Below are positions 9,899 through 19,755 of a DNA stretch of 39,182 nucleotides, in pieces (the first letter of the stretch is position 1; each line of letters opens with the position of its first letter). The DNA comes from Chara braunii (taxonomy: Eukaryota > Streptophyta > Charophyceae > Charales > Characeae), in assembly GCA_003427395.1 (NCBI GenBank), contig BFEA01000118.1, forward strand, positions 3,158,751 to 3,197,932. Reading direction: 5' to 3'. The notes below the pieces were generated by a model, which did no database searches, had not been told where the DNA came from, and was given only the letters and a program-made list of their open reading frames with translations. The translations under genes were made by a program, and so were the position numbers.

Positions 9899-10576
9899 AA
9901 AAGCTGAAATAAGTAAGTCCTAAACATATATAGAGATGCCGCAGAAAAATTTAAAATTTTAGAATAAAAAAATAAAAATAAAGTAAATCAGAAAAATGAG
10001 AAAGAAATAGGGGGATAAGATAATGCAAACTTTTAGAGAAAAGAGAAAATTTAAATCAAAGAAAAAGACAAAAGACTTGAAAAGAAGAAAAAACAAAAAA
10101 AATCGAAGTTGGGGGTGAGGGGGAATGAAAAGGTGACGACAAAAGAGAGAAATAGGCGAGAAAGAGAAAAAGATTGGAGTGGGAGGTGGGGGGATGATTG
10201 AGTTGTAGTTGGGGGAGGGAAGGGAGAGAGGGGGGTGGGAGAATGCGAGAGAAAGTGATGAGAAGAGTGGAGAGAAGTAGAAGAGATATTAGAAGATGAT
10301 GAGTGGGGAGGGGAGGGGAGAAAAAAATGGTGGAAGATGAGTGAAGAGAGAGGTAAGAGGGGGGGGAGTAGTGGTAGAGGTAGAAGAGGTGATGAGGTGG
10401 TGTAAGGGAGAGAGCGGGGGGGTGTGGGAGAGTAGGTTAGTGGAGAGAGATGATACCAGACTCTTGGTTGACCAACAGCAACAAGGTCACCAAGATCCAC
10501 TGGATCTTAGCCTTCAAGATGCTGGAAGCCTGCTGCTGTAGCATAAAAAAATTATGATAGTAATAAAATAATAAAG

Positions 10577-10796
10577 GGTTGGCTGCGATCTTGATCAACC
10601 ACCCTGATTGCACTGACGCGCAGCACTCTAGCTAGGGGGGTCTTCACTGCTGCCAAGGTGTTGCTGCAGCAGTGGGAAAAATGATGATGATGATCATCAT
10701 CATCATCTGGGTGGGTTGAGATCTTCATCAGCCACCCAGATCTCCATGTAGTGCAGCCCCCTAGCCAAGGAGGTCTTCAAGGTCCTCAGCAAGCTG
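10577..10796. repeat. Imperfect direct repeat around a 26-bp palindrome
   Basis: Two related blocks (about 10577-10675 and 10711-10796) share GGGTTG, GATCTTxATCA, CCACCC, CTAGC and GGTCTTCA in the same order. Between them, 10681-10706 is a perfect 26-bp palindrome of (ATG)4 A T (CAT)4 type. The blocks are rich in short TGATCA, GATC and GCTGCAGC palindromes. Confidence 0.65.
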
Positions 10797-10797
10797 T

Positions 10798-10951
10798 CAC
10801 GTGCCACTGCATGGCCACGTGCGCAGGCAGCAACAACCACGATGCCCCCGGGGGGGGGGGGGCAGGACGGCGGGACAGCGGGGCAGCGTGGGCACGTGGC
10901 ACGTGTGTGTGCGTGTGCCCCGGCCTTGGCCTTGGCGCTTGCTCGCACGTG
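10798..10951. promoter_or_regulatory. Cluster of five CACGTG (G-box) motifs
   Basis: CACGTG occurs at 10798-10803, 10816-10821, 10893-10898, 10900-10905 and 10946-10951. CACGTG is the G-box bound by plant bHLH and bZIP factors. A 13-base G run sits at about 10850-10862. No TATA element or adjacent gene is clear, so the regulated transcript is unknown; it could be the minus-strand retroelement to the left. Confidence 0.45.
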
Positions 10952-11083
10952 TCATAACGACACTCATTCCCGCTGTTTTTGTATGAAAACGCCCAAAAAA
11001 CAGGCAAAAACCTGTTGCCGAGTTTACACCATGTTTCGGGCTGTGGTGGGTGGGAGTGGGGAACGTTCCCGCTCTGAAATCAG

Positions 11084-11118
11084 TGTGGCAGACCCGCCGG
11101 AATGGAGGTCCGTTGGGA
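11084..11118. repeat. Terminus of the LTR-like repeat
   Basis: TGTGGCAGACCCGCCGGAAT and the following GGAGGTCCGTT match the first 35 bases of the copy at 1613. The sequence then diverges completely. It is either a truncated copy or a different LTR family with the same end. Confidence 0.5.
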
Positions 11119-11569
11119 GAAAGCCTCTCATAAGCTCATCACCGCCCGTCCTGGTCAAGCGCGCGTTAGCGCTGAGCGGCAGATGGGCAGAGAGGTGATT
11201 GTGGCGTGCGGGCAGCACTATGCTGAACGCTGGTGGGGGCGGAGCTGGCTGGTTGAGGGAGGCGGGGCGCTGGCTGCTAGTGGGAAGCAAAGCGCTAACA
11301 ACATGTGAGGGGCGGGGCGCTGACCACTTACAGTTGGCGAGACGCTGGCTCAGCAAGTGAATAACAATAGTGTCTGATACGTGGCGTACTGTAAGTTGTC
11401 GGCGCGAGGGGGGCGCTGATGCGCATGCTCTGTGCTGAGGTGGATTGGAGAGATGACAACGCTTTACATACGAGCGAAATCCAGAGGCGCTTGGCCAGTG
11501 CCATGTCACATGCTGACGTGGCATCTGGCCTGAGGCACAAAGAAGAAGGGAGAATAGTGGCAGTGACTG
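11119..11569. other. GC-rich stretch without a recognisable gene
   Basis: The plus strand repeats GGGGCGCTG-type words (GGCGGGGCGCTGGCTG, GGGCGGGGCGCTGAC, GGGGGGCGCTGATG). Overlapping frames on both strands look like composition effects. I see no gene. Confidence 0.4.
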
Positions 11570-11866
11570 CTATTTGAACATTTTCCTGGTGTCTTCTACA
11601 TTAGGTACTCCATAGCTGATGCCCTTAAGAGGCTGGAGAGCTCTTGCGAGTTGGCGAATGTCAACATCGGTGGACAAAAGTGGAGTCATCCCCAAGGAGA
11701 CCGAAGTGTGGAGATCGCTTGCCCTATTTAAAGCTTCACCACAAAGCGGGAGGATATCGTCAAGCTGGAGGATCATCAAATTTATCTGTGTTTTTTTGTT
11801 CTTGTTTGTATTTCGTGTAGGCTTTTCAGTCTGAAGTACGCCAAGCTTGCAAATCGGAGTTACCAC
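11570..11866 (-). CDS. Unrecognised exon-like open frame
   Basis: A 98-codon minus-strand frame whose last two thirds look protein-like (LQLDDILPLCGEALNRASDL, TDVDIRQLARALQPLKG, GVPNVEDTRKMF). No domain is recognised. The opposite strand has a strong splice-acceptor look at 11788-11820 (a T-rich tract ending in GTAG), so the region may instead hold a plus-strand intron end, and the minus-strand frame would then be chance. Confidence 0.22.
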   Translation of the reverse strand: MVTPICKLGVLQTEKPTRNTNKNKKTQINLMILQLDDILPLCGEALNRASDLHTSVSLGMTPLLSTDVDIRQLARALQPLKGISYGVPNVEDTRKMFK

Positions 11867-12053
11867 AGCATGGAGCGCGGTCCGTCATCAAGCTCGAGTT
11901 CGTCAACACTATCAGCAAGTCGTCATCAAGATTACTAGTCATCATCACTTGCGGCAAGGCGATCGTCATCAACATAATGGATAATTAGTTGACATCCTCA
12001 TCATCATTACATCTCTATGGGTGTTTAGTCATTACTATAGTGATTTTCACCAT

Positions 12054-12608
12054 NNNNNNNNNNNNNNNNNNNNNNNNNNNNNNNNNNNNNNNNNNNNNNN
12101 NNNNNNNNNNNNNNNNNNNNNNNNNNNNNNNNNNNNNNNNNNNNNNNNNNNNNNNNNNNNNNNNNNNNNNNNNNNNNNNNNNNNNNNNNNNNNNNNNNNN
12201 NNNNNNNNNNNNNNNNNNNNNNNNNNNNNNNNNNNNNNNNNNNNNNNNNNNNNNNNNNNNNNNNNNNNNNNNNNNNNNNNNNNNNNNNNNNNNNNNNNNN
12301 NNNNNNNNNNNNNNNNNNNNNNNNNNNNNNNNNNNNNNNNNNNNNNNNNNNNNNNNNNNNNNNNNNNNNNNNNNNNNNNNNNNNNNNNNNNNNNNNNNNN
12401 NNNNNNNNNNNNNNNNNNNNNNNNNNNNNNNNNNNNNNNNNNNNNNNNNNNNNNNNNNNNNNNNNNNNNNNNNNNNNNNNNNNNNNNNNNNNNNNNNNNN
12501 NNNNNNNNNNNNNNNNNNNNNNNNNNNNNNNNNNNNNNNNNNNNNNNNNNNNNNNNNNNNNNNNNNNNNNNNNNNNNNNNNNNNNNNNNNNNNNNNNNNN
12601 NNNNNNNN
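12054..12608. other. Assembly gap (555 N)
   Basis: Unresolved bases. Open frames spanning it are artefacts. Its real length is unknown; scattered single Ns also occur at about 13543, 13599-13601, 28677 and 28727. Confidence 0.99.
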
Positions 12609-13445
12609 TTTTTTTCCTAATTGGGGATTTTGAACATTGAATTTTGCAGACACTTTAGTGGGGATAGGACTTCGGAGGTTATGGCTGAAACTTTGGTAGG
12701 CAGGGTTTTTTTGAGACTCCAGGGTACAGACATACGGTAGTTACCCATAGCAGGTCTGAGATCCGTTTGGCCTAAGTTAGGGGACAAGCAAGGGGAAGGA
12801 TGGTAGGACTGTCAGCCTGGGCTCCGCCTGGCCTTGGGTAAGCTAGGCGAAGGAGAGATAGGGCTGGCCAGTTGTGGGTAGAGACTACTTGTTAGCTGTC
12901 CTCGAAAAATTAACCCAGGGGTCTGTTATAGGGGAGCCTTATTCTACAGGGGTGTTGCATGGTGGTAGGCAGTTGCCCTATTGGGAGTAGGGCAGATTGG
13001 GGATTGTCTGAGTCTGGGGCCGGGGTTGGAGAGTTGGTCGCCTTCAACCCCAGCGGGGGCAGACAGGGACAAGGGGTGGGCAAAGGCAGTCTCTAGGAGG
13101 GGATTGGTTGCCTTCGCGAATGAAGTGGAGGGAGGGGAGGGGATCTGTTCTATGTTGGGGCCGAGGGATTTTCCTCGGTGGAGGCAGCATGAGACAGGGT
13201 ACAATTGGTATGGATTGGTTTGAGCTGTGACCCATGGAAGCGTATCTTTTTCATGATTTAATAAACTGAATGTGTCAAAAAAGATCTGATAATTTCGACA
13301 CATTTCAATACTTCAAAACCAGCCATCCGCTGCTTTACAATCTTGGCCGCACCTGGTCTTCCTCTTTATTTAGGATATAGGAATTCAGGGATTGTCGAAC
13401 CTAGACTGATAACTGCTGAAGTTGCTTTGTTCTGTGCTCCTGGAT
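12609..13445 (+). repeat. Diverged SINE-like unit relatives
   Basis: No gene supported. Pieces such as GGGGCCGGGGTTGGAGAG, CAGCGGGGGCAGA and GGGGATTGGTTGCCTTC recur in related form at 14052-14180 and 14380-14560. They look like old copies of the repeat described at 13446. Confidence 0.35.
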
Positions 13446-13984
13446 TGCTGATGCCAGAACAACGCTGGCCGGAGCTGGGGCATAACCTTGTAACCTGCAA
13501 TTGGCAGGGGTGGGAGGCCTTGTAGAGAGATCTGGGGTTTGCNGAGGGAGGAAAGCAAGCCAATGGTGAACCAGGGGGGGCTACCTTGACAACTTATGNG
13601 NTGGGGTTAGTCTGGGTAGTGAGAAGAGATCAGCTATGGCAGTGGGGGGATAGGTTTGTCTTGTTCCTAAGTTGCAATATCCTGGTAAGGGAGGGCTTGG
13701 AGTTGTTCAGGATTAGGAGTTCAGTATGGCTGACTCAGCATGAGTAGCTATATTCTCTTGTCATCATCACTGGTATCATTAGTATCATCAGCATTAGAAT
13801 TTTCGAAGGTTTCTGATTTCGTAAGTGCTTGATGTACTCTATTCTCAGTTTTTTCTCAGCCGAAGCCGGATAATGGCCCCGGTGTTACAAACTGATGTAT
13901 GTTCATGTGGGACGCTGGGCCCGGTTCCCAGCACTCCCCACGAATAGACTGAAGCTTAAAAAAAAAAAAAAAAAAAAAAAAAAA
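13446..13984 (+). mobile_element. SINE-like retroposon, copy A
   Basis: It starts with a unit carrying GATGCCAGAACAACGCTGG, CTTGTAACCTG and GAGGCCTTGTAGAGAGATCT. It then has an ATC-rich spacer, TGGCCCCGGTGTTACAAAC, and the tail GGGACGCTGGGCCCGGTT with CGAATAGACTG, and ends in 27 A (13958-13984). The same modules occur in the same order at 29128-29628. The tail matches the 3' end of the LINE at 18648-19072, as expected of a SINE or truncated LINE copied by that machinery. No clear pol III A and B boxes are seen. Confidence 0.6.
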
Positions 13985-14734
13985 CACAGATAGCTTGAGA
14001 TAATCAGTGGGGGGAACTGATTACTCAAGGGTGTAAAGGAAGAGGAGATGGCTTTCTCTAGCTGGGGCTGAGGGAATTTAACTGTTTGCAGATCGATTCC
14101 GCTCAGCGGGGCAGTACAGAGAAAGGAGGAGAGGAAGAGGGGGAAAGAAGCAGGGGAGGAGAGGGGAAGTGGAATCTACATCAAGAGTCGTCATCATCAA
14201 AAGCAACAACATCTGCATCATTAGGTTTTTCAAAAAAATTCTCTGATTGCGTTTTATTAGAATATGAGAGAAGGTAAGTGGGAAAGGTGGGAAAAATTGA
14301 AACTCTACAAGGGCATCGCAAGGTGGGAAGTGATGCTTTGTTAGGAGTGAAAGTAGATGGGGGATTGCGCTAATCTAGTGCTGATAATCCAGCGGGGGCA
14401 GATTAGGTCAACAACTTGATTGGGTCATACTTTGGGGGGAATGGTAGGACCTAATGGTGAGTACGATTGTAAGTGGGACTGTCTCAGGTTGGGGCTGAAG
14501 AAAGACTACTCATCAGGGAGGTTCATTTCAGCGGAGGCAACAAAGGGCGAGAAGGAACAGTGGGGGGAAGAGGAATAGAATCCATATCTACTGACGTCAA
14601 TCATTATCATCATCACCCTCATCATATACGTCATCTGTTGGGGACTGAACTAAATCAAATCCTTTATTGTTAGGTATTATGATCAATTTTGTCGATTGTC
14701 TTAGTGAGTTGTGAATGTGCACTTGCCTAGGTCG
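13985..14734 (+). repeat. Repeat-derived spacer
   Basis: Contains two diverged GCTGGGGCTGAGG ... CTCAGCGGGG blocks (14052-14110, 14487-14540), a GGA-rich tract (14118-14170) and two ATC-rich patches. No gene. Confidence 0.4.
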
Positions 14735-14966
14735 AGTTGATGCCAGAACGACGCTGATCGGTGTTGGGGCATCACCCTGTAACCTAAACTACTAGGAGCT
14801 TGAGGTCTTGTAGAGGGATCTGGGGATTGCTGAGGGAGGAAGGTAGTCCACTAATTTGACCGACGGTAACAATCCTGTCGACGATGGTCGGAGCTGGGGC
14901 GGGTAGTGTTGCCCTGTAACTTAGCTAAATAGAGGGTGTGAGACTGGGTAGAGGTGGGATTGATAT
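14735..14966 (+). repeat. SINE-like units, two in tandem
   Basis: Unit 1 (14735-14852) carries TTGATGCCAGAACGACGCTG, CCCTGTAACCTAA and GAGGTCTTGTAGAGGGATCT. Unit 2 (14876-14966) carries CGATGGTCGGAGCTGGGGC, TTGCCCTGTAAC and GAGACTGGGTAGAGG. Spacing is about 135 bases, as in the pairs at 18200 and 29128. Confidence 0.6.
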
Positions 14967-15152
14967 ACAACACAACATCAAATGACAATTGCTGGAATTG
15001 GTCGAAATACCTGGAATTAGGATAGGGTCCCATGTTGTAGTTCTGAGTAGAGAACATTATGATTAGCCTTCCTGATCACTCTTCCTTATTGGCTAGTAAT
15101 TAGAGTGTGACTGTTCAAATCATGATTCTGATTAACAGAAAATCATCAGTTT

Positions 15153-15182
15153 TAGCATCATCATCATCATCCTCATCATCAT
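15153..15182. repeat. (ATC)n microsatellite
   Basis: A run of ATC/TCA repeats with one CCTC interruption. Similar patches occur at 13757-13795, 14185-14220 and 14599-14630, each beside a SINE-like unit. Confidence 0.8.
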
Positions 15183-15204
15183 ATGTTGGTTACTCCGGGT
15201 AGAC

Positions 15205-15586
15205 TGTGAGGACCCCGACCTCAATGTTCTAAAAAAAAAAAAGGATGGAGGTCCGTCAGGATAAAGACGAAGGGGTGAGCAAGACGGAGGTGGAGATAAA
15301 GTAGGAAGGGACAGCGCAGCTCCGGCATGAACTCAACACGCACGTACTCCAAAATCTGCAGAATGAAGAATGAATCGAAAACAGACAACAGCTGGGGTAT
15401 ACCCCCAGCGGACTGACTGGACTGGACTGGACTGGACTGGTACCGACAGAGGTACCGGGCAGGACTGGACTGGACTGGAACAGCACACAGCCTGTGGGAT
15501 CAGGCCACGGCCTGGTCCCATAGGCCGAACAGGCAAATAGCTCGATAGGCCCTGGTTGTAGATCAGGGCAATAGAGGCCCGCTGCA
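15205..15586. repeat. LTR-like dispersed repeat, copy 2
   Basis: From 15244 it aligns along its length with 1629-1966 (for example GACGAAGGGGTGAGCAAGAC and AGGCCGAACAGGCAAATAG are shared). The first 39 bases begin TGTGAGGACCCCGACC and contain a 12-A run, so the terminus has an insertion or belongs to a variant. A GGACT pentanucleotide has expanded at 15413-15440 and 15462-15478. It abuts a LINE ORF2 fragment at 15587. Confidence 0.6.
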
Positions 15587-15960
15587 ATTTGCCTTTGTCT
15601 TCGAGGTTCGTTCTTGTATTAGCCAGTCCAGTGTGGGCAGACACCTGTGCATGATTTGCACTGTAGTCGGGTTGATGCGTGCGTAGGTCGACCATTGGAA
15701 ATTTTGGAATCCTCGTTTTTCCAGGAGGGATTCCCTCTTCCGACGTTTGATAATGTTGTCCATGACGGGTAGGTGCTTACGCGCCGCTCTGTACCCTTTT
15801 TAAACTGTGTATTGCCACGGGGTCATTGTGCAGGAGTCTCCCCATATCCATTCCCACTCAGCAGGGTCGAATGGTAGGAGATGGAGAGGGAATGGTGGGT
15901 TCATAAAGGAAGAAGCCTTCCTTGGGTGTGTATTGAAATAAGGCAGAACACCTTGGGATG
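15587..15960 (-). pseudogene. LINE ORF2 C-terminal fragment (zf-RVT region)
   Basis: The minus strand encodes MHRCLPTLDWLIQERTSKTK, which parallels IEHRCLPTDDWLIDHTRLEQ of the LINE at 19756-20802. Further upstream PFPLHLLPFDPAEWEW parallels VPIENLPLDPDEWRW. A stop and a shift separate the two. It is a diverged second LINE copy, cut at its 3' side exactly where the LTR-like repeat ends (15586), so the repeat probably inserted into it. Confidence 0.75.
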
Positions 15961-16263
15961 ATGAAAACACCTGGACGGAGGTCCCTCCTTCCTCTTAACT
16001 TGTCCCCAAACACTTCCAGATTCAGGCGTTAAAAGACCACCACATCCGTGCCTCCTCTTTCGTACGAGGCGGATTCGCACTTTGTGCTGAAATGCCAGCG
16101 CGGGGCATTTAAGTTTAGTTTTGGCGGCGCGATAAGCCTCTCAGGATAATCTTACGACGGGCAGTGGTAGCTAGTGCTGAATGTTTTACCTGCCGGTCCC
16201 TAAGGGACTGAAGAGGCAACTTTGGCTTCTCCTTTATCTGTACTCATCCTTGAATGTTATCAT
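15961..16263. other. Stretch without a recognisable gene
   Basis: Possibly the upstream remainder of the LINE fragment on the minus strand, but no motif is legible. A GTACGAGGCGGATTCGCAC-type GC-rich patch lies near 16060. Confidence 0.3.
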
Positions 16264-16342
16264 GGGACACTGGACCCGGTTTCCAGCAGGTGATGCTCCC
16301 CTCCACTATATCGGAGCCAACGGCGAAAAAAAGAAAAAAAAA
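16264..16342 (+). mobile_element. LINE/SINE 3'-tail fragment
   Basis: GGGACACTGGACCCGGTTTC followed by CAGCAGGTGATGCTCCCC, the same order as the LINE 3' UTR, then an A-rich end (16326-16342). It has lost the stem-loop seen in other copies. Confidence 0.65.
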
Positions 16343-17829
16343 GTCATTTTCATCCACGGCTTGATTCAATTGCTGTTCTGTGGCTCCACTGTCAACTCAA
16401 CTTGGGCGGCTTTCGCGGCCCGATTCTACTGCTGTTCGTGTCCTGCAGGTCCAGTACTTTCTCAGCCGAAGCCGGGCTATTTTCGTCCGGTTTCTTCGAG
16501 TCTCCATGTTTTTTCAGAGATGCTCCAACGGAGATTGTTTTTTGTTTTGTTTTTTTTTGTTTTTTTTCTCAAGTTGGCTGGGGCTGCGAAACGGTGGTTC
16601 AAATCCACTCCTCTTTGCTAGTGGGACCTCGCCCCTGCTGTTATCATAGTAGCTGCATGAATGAGGACGTTGAAGTCCACGTTGCTGTCGGGACAGTCGA
16701 GCGTGACAGGTGCGCACGATGAGGACCGACAAAGAAACCAACATACAGAAAACAAAAGGAACAAGAAGAGGTGCACTGGGAGGAAGAAGACGAAAGGAAG
16801 GAAGGAAGGGAAGAAAGAAAGAAGATCGATAGATGAAGCAGGAAGTAGTAGAAGTAGAAGAAAGAGAGGAAGGAAAACAACTTGATGTGGAGGAGAAAGA
16901 TAGTAGACCGACTCGCAAGTAGCGCAATGAGATAGCGCAATGAGAACGCCGCTTCCACAAATTTTATAGCAACAAAACATGGAGCGAGGCCGGCGATATT
17001 CGCTACATGTTTCCGCCACCTCGCCGAAGTAGCCATCATCAGGGGATGGTTCCGCGTGCGAGGTGACTCTAACTACTCAGATATATACTAGAGGTAACAC
17101 TGTTGGTTCTCCCGTCGTTGATCGCTCGAGTGTCAAGCCCGTACACTCGTCAGTGCTGGGAACTTCCATCAGCTGCCTGGATCTGAAAACGCTAGGGCCG
17201 CGTAGAGTGTAAGAGCGGGACCACAGGTCAGAGGAGGGCACATAGGACAGGTAATGGAGTAGACGAGATCTGGGAGAATCGGGGTTGGATCCTGAGTGAG
17301 ACAGATCGCGTGCTGTGGAGTGGACAACGAGATGAAGCCTTAGGGGGGATGGACTGCAGGAGGCGGGAAACATGTCGGAGGCGTAGACACTGAGGTCGAG
17401 ATGAGAGCAGAAGCGGGAAACCAGGGCGGGAGCGTAGAAAAATATATGGAGGGATTGAAAGTGGGCGAACAGCGGGATGAAGGCGGGAGATGGACTGCGG
17501 GAAGCAGGGAGCAGGTCGGAGGCGTATAGGAATGTAATGAGTAGGAGGGAGGAGATCAGCCAGAGGGGTTCGGGATTCGGGAAGAATACGTGGAAGACAG
17601 AGTTCTACAGCATGGCATGGGACAGTCCGACAGAGGTAGCCAAAACATGGGTAGAGTGGAAGAGAGATGGTGGAAGGGGAAAGGCGGCGGAGGGGGGGGA
17701 GAAAATCTCTATGTAGGCTGTTCTCACAAAACACGTTTCCGTATGGGCGGTGGTATCTTTCACTGGCTGTTGTCCGTTCTGGCTATGAGGACAAAATGAG
17801 AAGTCAGACATGAGCTTACTCATTGTTAC
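16343..17829. other. No supported gene; low-complexity patches
   Basis: Contains T runs (16539-16568), a CTCAGCCGAAGCCGG word shared with the SINE-like copy at 13857, a purine tract (16740-16880) and, at 17349-17392 and 17488-17531, an imperfect direct repeat (GATGGACTGC...GGTCGGAGGCGTA). Frames on both strands overlap each other and look accidental. Confidence 0.4.
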
Positions 17830-17882
17830 AGTAGCCTAGCAAGGTCAGCAGTTATCCATGTTTTTCTTAAATTTTCCTGAAA
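17830..17882 (+). repeat. SINE-like core fragment
   Basis: AGTAGCCTAGCAA, TCAGCAGTTATCCATGTTT and TTAAATTTT match 29459-29513 of SINE-like copy B nearly base for base. Confidence 0.65.
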
Positions 17883-18199
17883 AAGATCTCAAAAGATTTG
17901 CGCGGACTACACTAGTCCAGAGGGTGGGGATTCTGCATGGTTGGATATAACGCGTCTTACTGGTGAAGGAGGCTAGCTAGTAGGATGAAATAGGGCACAG
18001 CAGCGGTGGAGATGGTGCTCCGTTGTGGTAAGTCTTGCCAGAGTGGGGTTAGGGATAGATGGATGTGTCCAGTGGAGGATCACAATCAGCGCATGAGGGA
18101 GTTGGAGTTCTTGGAACTGTAGGTATGGTGGTGATAGGCGGTCCGCTCGATATTCTGCTGACGCCGTTAGACCCATAGGTTTGGCGAATGGACGAGGCC

Positions 18200-18455
18200 A
18201 GATTGGTGTTGGGGCTTGGTTGCCCTGCCCTGTAACCCGAGTTATGCGGGCGTACGAGGCCTGGTAGAGAGATCTGGGGAGTTGTCGAGGGTGGAAGGCA
18301 CTCCAGTGTCCATTGGTGAGCTGGTACATAGACGACGCTGGCCAGAGCCGGGGCGGGTTGCTCCGCCCTGTAACCTAATGGGGGGGATTGCTGTGGAGTG
18401 GGTCGCGCCGCTCTGTAAGCTAGCAGTGGGGGTGTGAGGCCTGGTAGAGACTAGC
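18200..18455 (+). repeat. SINE-like units in tandem
   Basis: Three partial units: 18200-18305 (GCCCTGTAACCCGAG, GAGGCCTGGTAGAGAGATCT), 18332-18385 (GACGACGCTGGCCAGAGC, GCCCTGTAACCTAA) and 18395-18455 (GCTCTGTAAGCTAGC, GAGGCCTGGTAGAGA). Same consensus as 13446, 14735 and 29128. Confidence 0.6.
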
Positions 18456-18651
18456 TATCGAGGATATGACGGCTGAGGCAGGCTAAGGTGGTGGTGTTAA
18501 ATCACACTATGGTAGTTTGTTCTCTGGCCGAAAACTCTCAAGGGATAATGATCGAGGTTCTCATTTTGTTCTCGGTTGCTCTCGGCGATCTTGAGAATGC
18601 CTTAGGATTCTGGGTACTTCTCGCAACTCACTTTAGGCTTCTTTGATGCTG

Positions 18652-18735
18652 TTTTTTTTTTTTCTTAAGGCCCCATGTGCAAGGCCTCCATCCTGGTGGT
18701 GGTAAGAGAACCACCGGGATTGAGGCTTTGCATGA
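18652..18735 (-). other. LINE 3'-terminal stem-loop and poly-A
   Basis: Arms 18679-18700 and 18710-18731 are complementary at 19 of 22 positions around a 9-base loop. In the element's direction the stem-loop ends 15 bases before the A run (T12 at 18652-18663). LINE reverse transcriptases of the stringent type recognise a 3' stem-loop, so this is a plausible recognition element. Confidence 0.65.
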
Positions 18736-19069
18736 CGGGCTGCTCCATCTATTGGTGGGGAGCATCACCTGCTGGAAACCGGGCTCAGCGTCCCTTAGAT
18801 ACATCTTTCAAAACAGTACATCATTGAGAGTGACACCATTTTGCTGAAAACCGGGTTCAGCGTCCCATATGCACCTTCACTCATCCAAACCAAAACTGCA
18901 GCGGGGTCAGGAATGGAGGGGAGCACTGGGGGGCACCAGTGGAGTCCTCCTCCCTCTCCTGACTCCTGCCGTCCACCGGCTAACTTCAAGGCGCCTATTG
19001 TGTTAAATTTAAACTGAATTAAACTAGAGTTTTTTTTTTTTTGTTGCTGGAAACCGGGTCCAGCGTCCC
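18736..19069 (-). repeat. LINE 3' UTR tail motif, three copies
   Basis: The motif GGGACGCTGGACCCGGTTTC followed by CAGC (minus strand) occurs at 18770-18794, 18843-18866 and 19046-19069. The third is followed directly by its own A run (T13 at 19030-19042). Successive A runs suggest nested insertions or slippage at the tail. Confidence 0.65.
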
Positions 19070-19246
19070 TTACATTCATCTTTTTCCAAGCAATGACGCC
19101 CCCCTCCTCCCCTAACCACTGCCCTCCACTGCCGTCCACCAAAAAATCCTCTGGCGCCGATTGCATCCTCAAACTCTTCTAGAAAAGACGCTGAAAAATA
19201 CTGAGCAATTCTATGCCAAAACTGGGGCAAGACCGCCCCTTGAAAA

Positions 19247-19428
19247 AGTGGACCAGCGTCCCATAGCCAAACTGAGATTGAAGTACATCCGAATGTCTTG
19301 TCTGAGAAACCGTCTCTTCCAACCCCAGTCGTCCACTCTTAAGTGGAGCAGCGTCCCATAAACAGACTGAGATTGAAGTACATCCGACTATCTTGACTGA
19401 GGAACAGTCCCTTCCATCCCCAATCCAC
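19247..19428 (-). repeat. Tandem duplication in the LINE 3' UTR
   Basis: About 19247-19333 and 19342-19428 align throughout (both contain CAGCGTCCCATA, then ACTGAGATTGAAGTACATCC, then TCTTGxCTGAGGAAC-type sequence) with roughly one difference in seven. Confidence 0.7.
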
Positions 19429-19451
19429 TTCAGAATAGGCATTACCAGGGC

Positions 19452-19755
19452 TCACGCAGTCGGAAAGATTTCTGCTAAGGACAGCGGGTGGGGCGGGAAG
19501 GGGTCTGTGAAGTCCTGAGCAGGCCATAGCGGGGAGCCGGGATCAATCTTAGTCCAGTCATGAAAGGTCAGTTGATAGTCTCTAGCTATCTCCGCCCGGG
19601 GGCCCTCCTGTGATTCCCCTTTTCGCTGACAACCGGTCCATTTCACCTCAGGCACCCATCCTTCCCTTTCTCCCCCCAGCCAATCCTTGCTGAATATCTC
19701 CCCAGGAATGCATTTGGTCAAGCTTGTCTTTGGCTATCTTCCATTGAGTCGCAAT
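19452..19755 (-). pseudogene. Possible ORF2 C-terminal extension, then 3' UTR
   Basis: A minus-strand frame from 19721 to 19452 begins MTKCIPGEIFSKDWLGGERE. It is out of frame with ORF2, which stops at 19756. It could be the original C-terminus after a frameshift, or a chance frame in the 3' UTR. Confidence 0.3.

Larger units (their letters stand above)
9135..10500 (-). other. Probable chromovirus leader, AT-rich then purine-rich
   Basis: No gene. In the element's direction this lies upstream of gag. It holds three CCCTAA-containing motifs (9366-9413), an A/T-rich stretch (9480-10080) with three copies of a near-palindrome, and a G/A-only tract at 10085-10450 on the plus strand. At 10451-10458 the minus strand reads TGGTATCA, the first eight bases of the usual plant tRNA-iMet primer-binding site. 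Eight bases are weak evidence. Confidence 0.4.

Noticed and set aside
10451-10458. Minus-strand TGGTATCA as a tRNA-iMet primer-binding site marking the 5' LTR end
   Set aside because: Only eight matching bases, no adjacent CA end, and no LTR pair flanking the chromovirus was found.
11989-12653. Open frames of about 200 codons on both strands
   Set aside because: They cross the run of Ns.
16578-16625. tRNA-like T arm (GTGG TTCAAAT CCAC) with a GGTTCAAATCC B-box word
   Set aside because: No acceptor stem, D arm or anticodon arm at the right distances; the upstream A-box lookalike is too close.
16514-17039. Ser/Phe/Leu-rich minus-strand frames resembling membrane proteins
   Set aside because: They come from a purine tract on the plus strand (16740-16880), so hydrophobicity is a composition effect.
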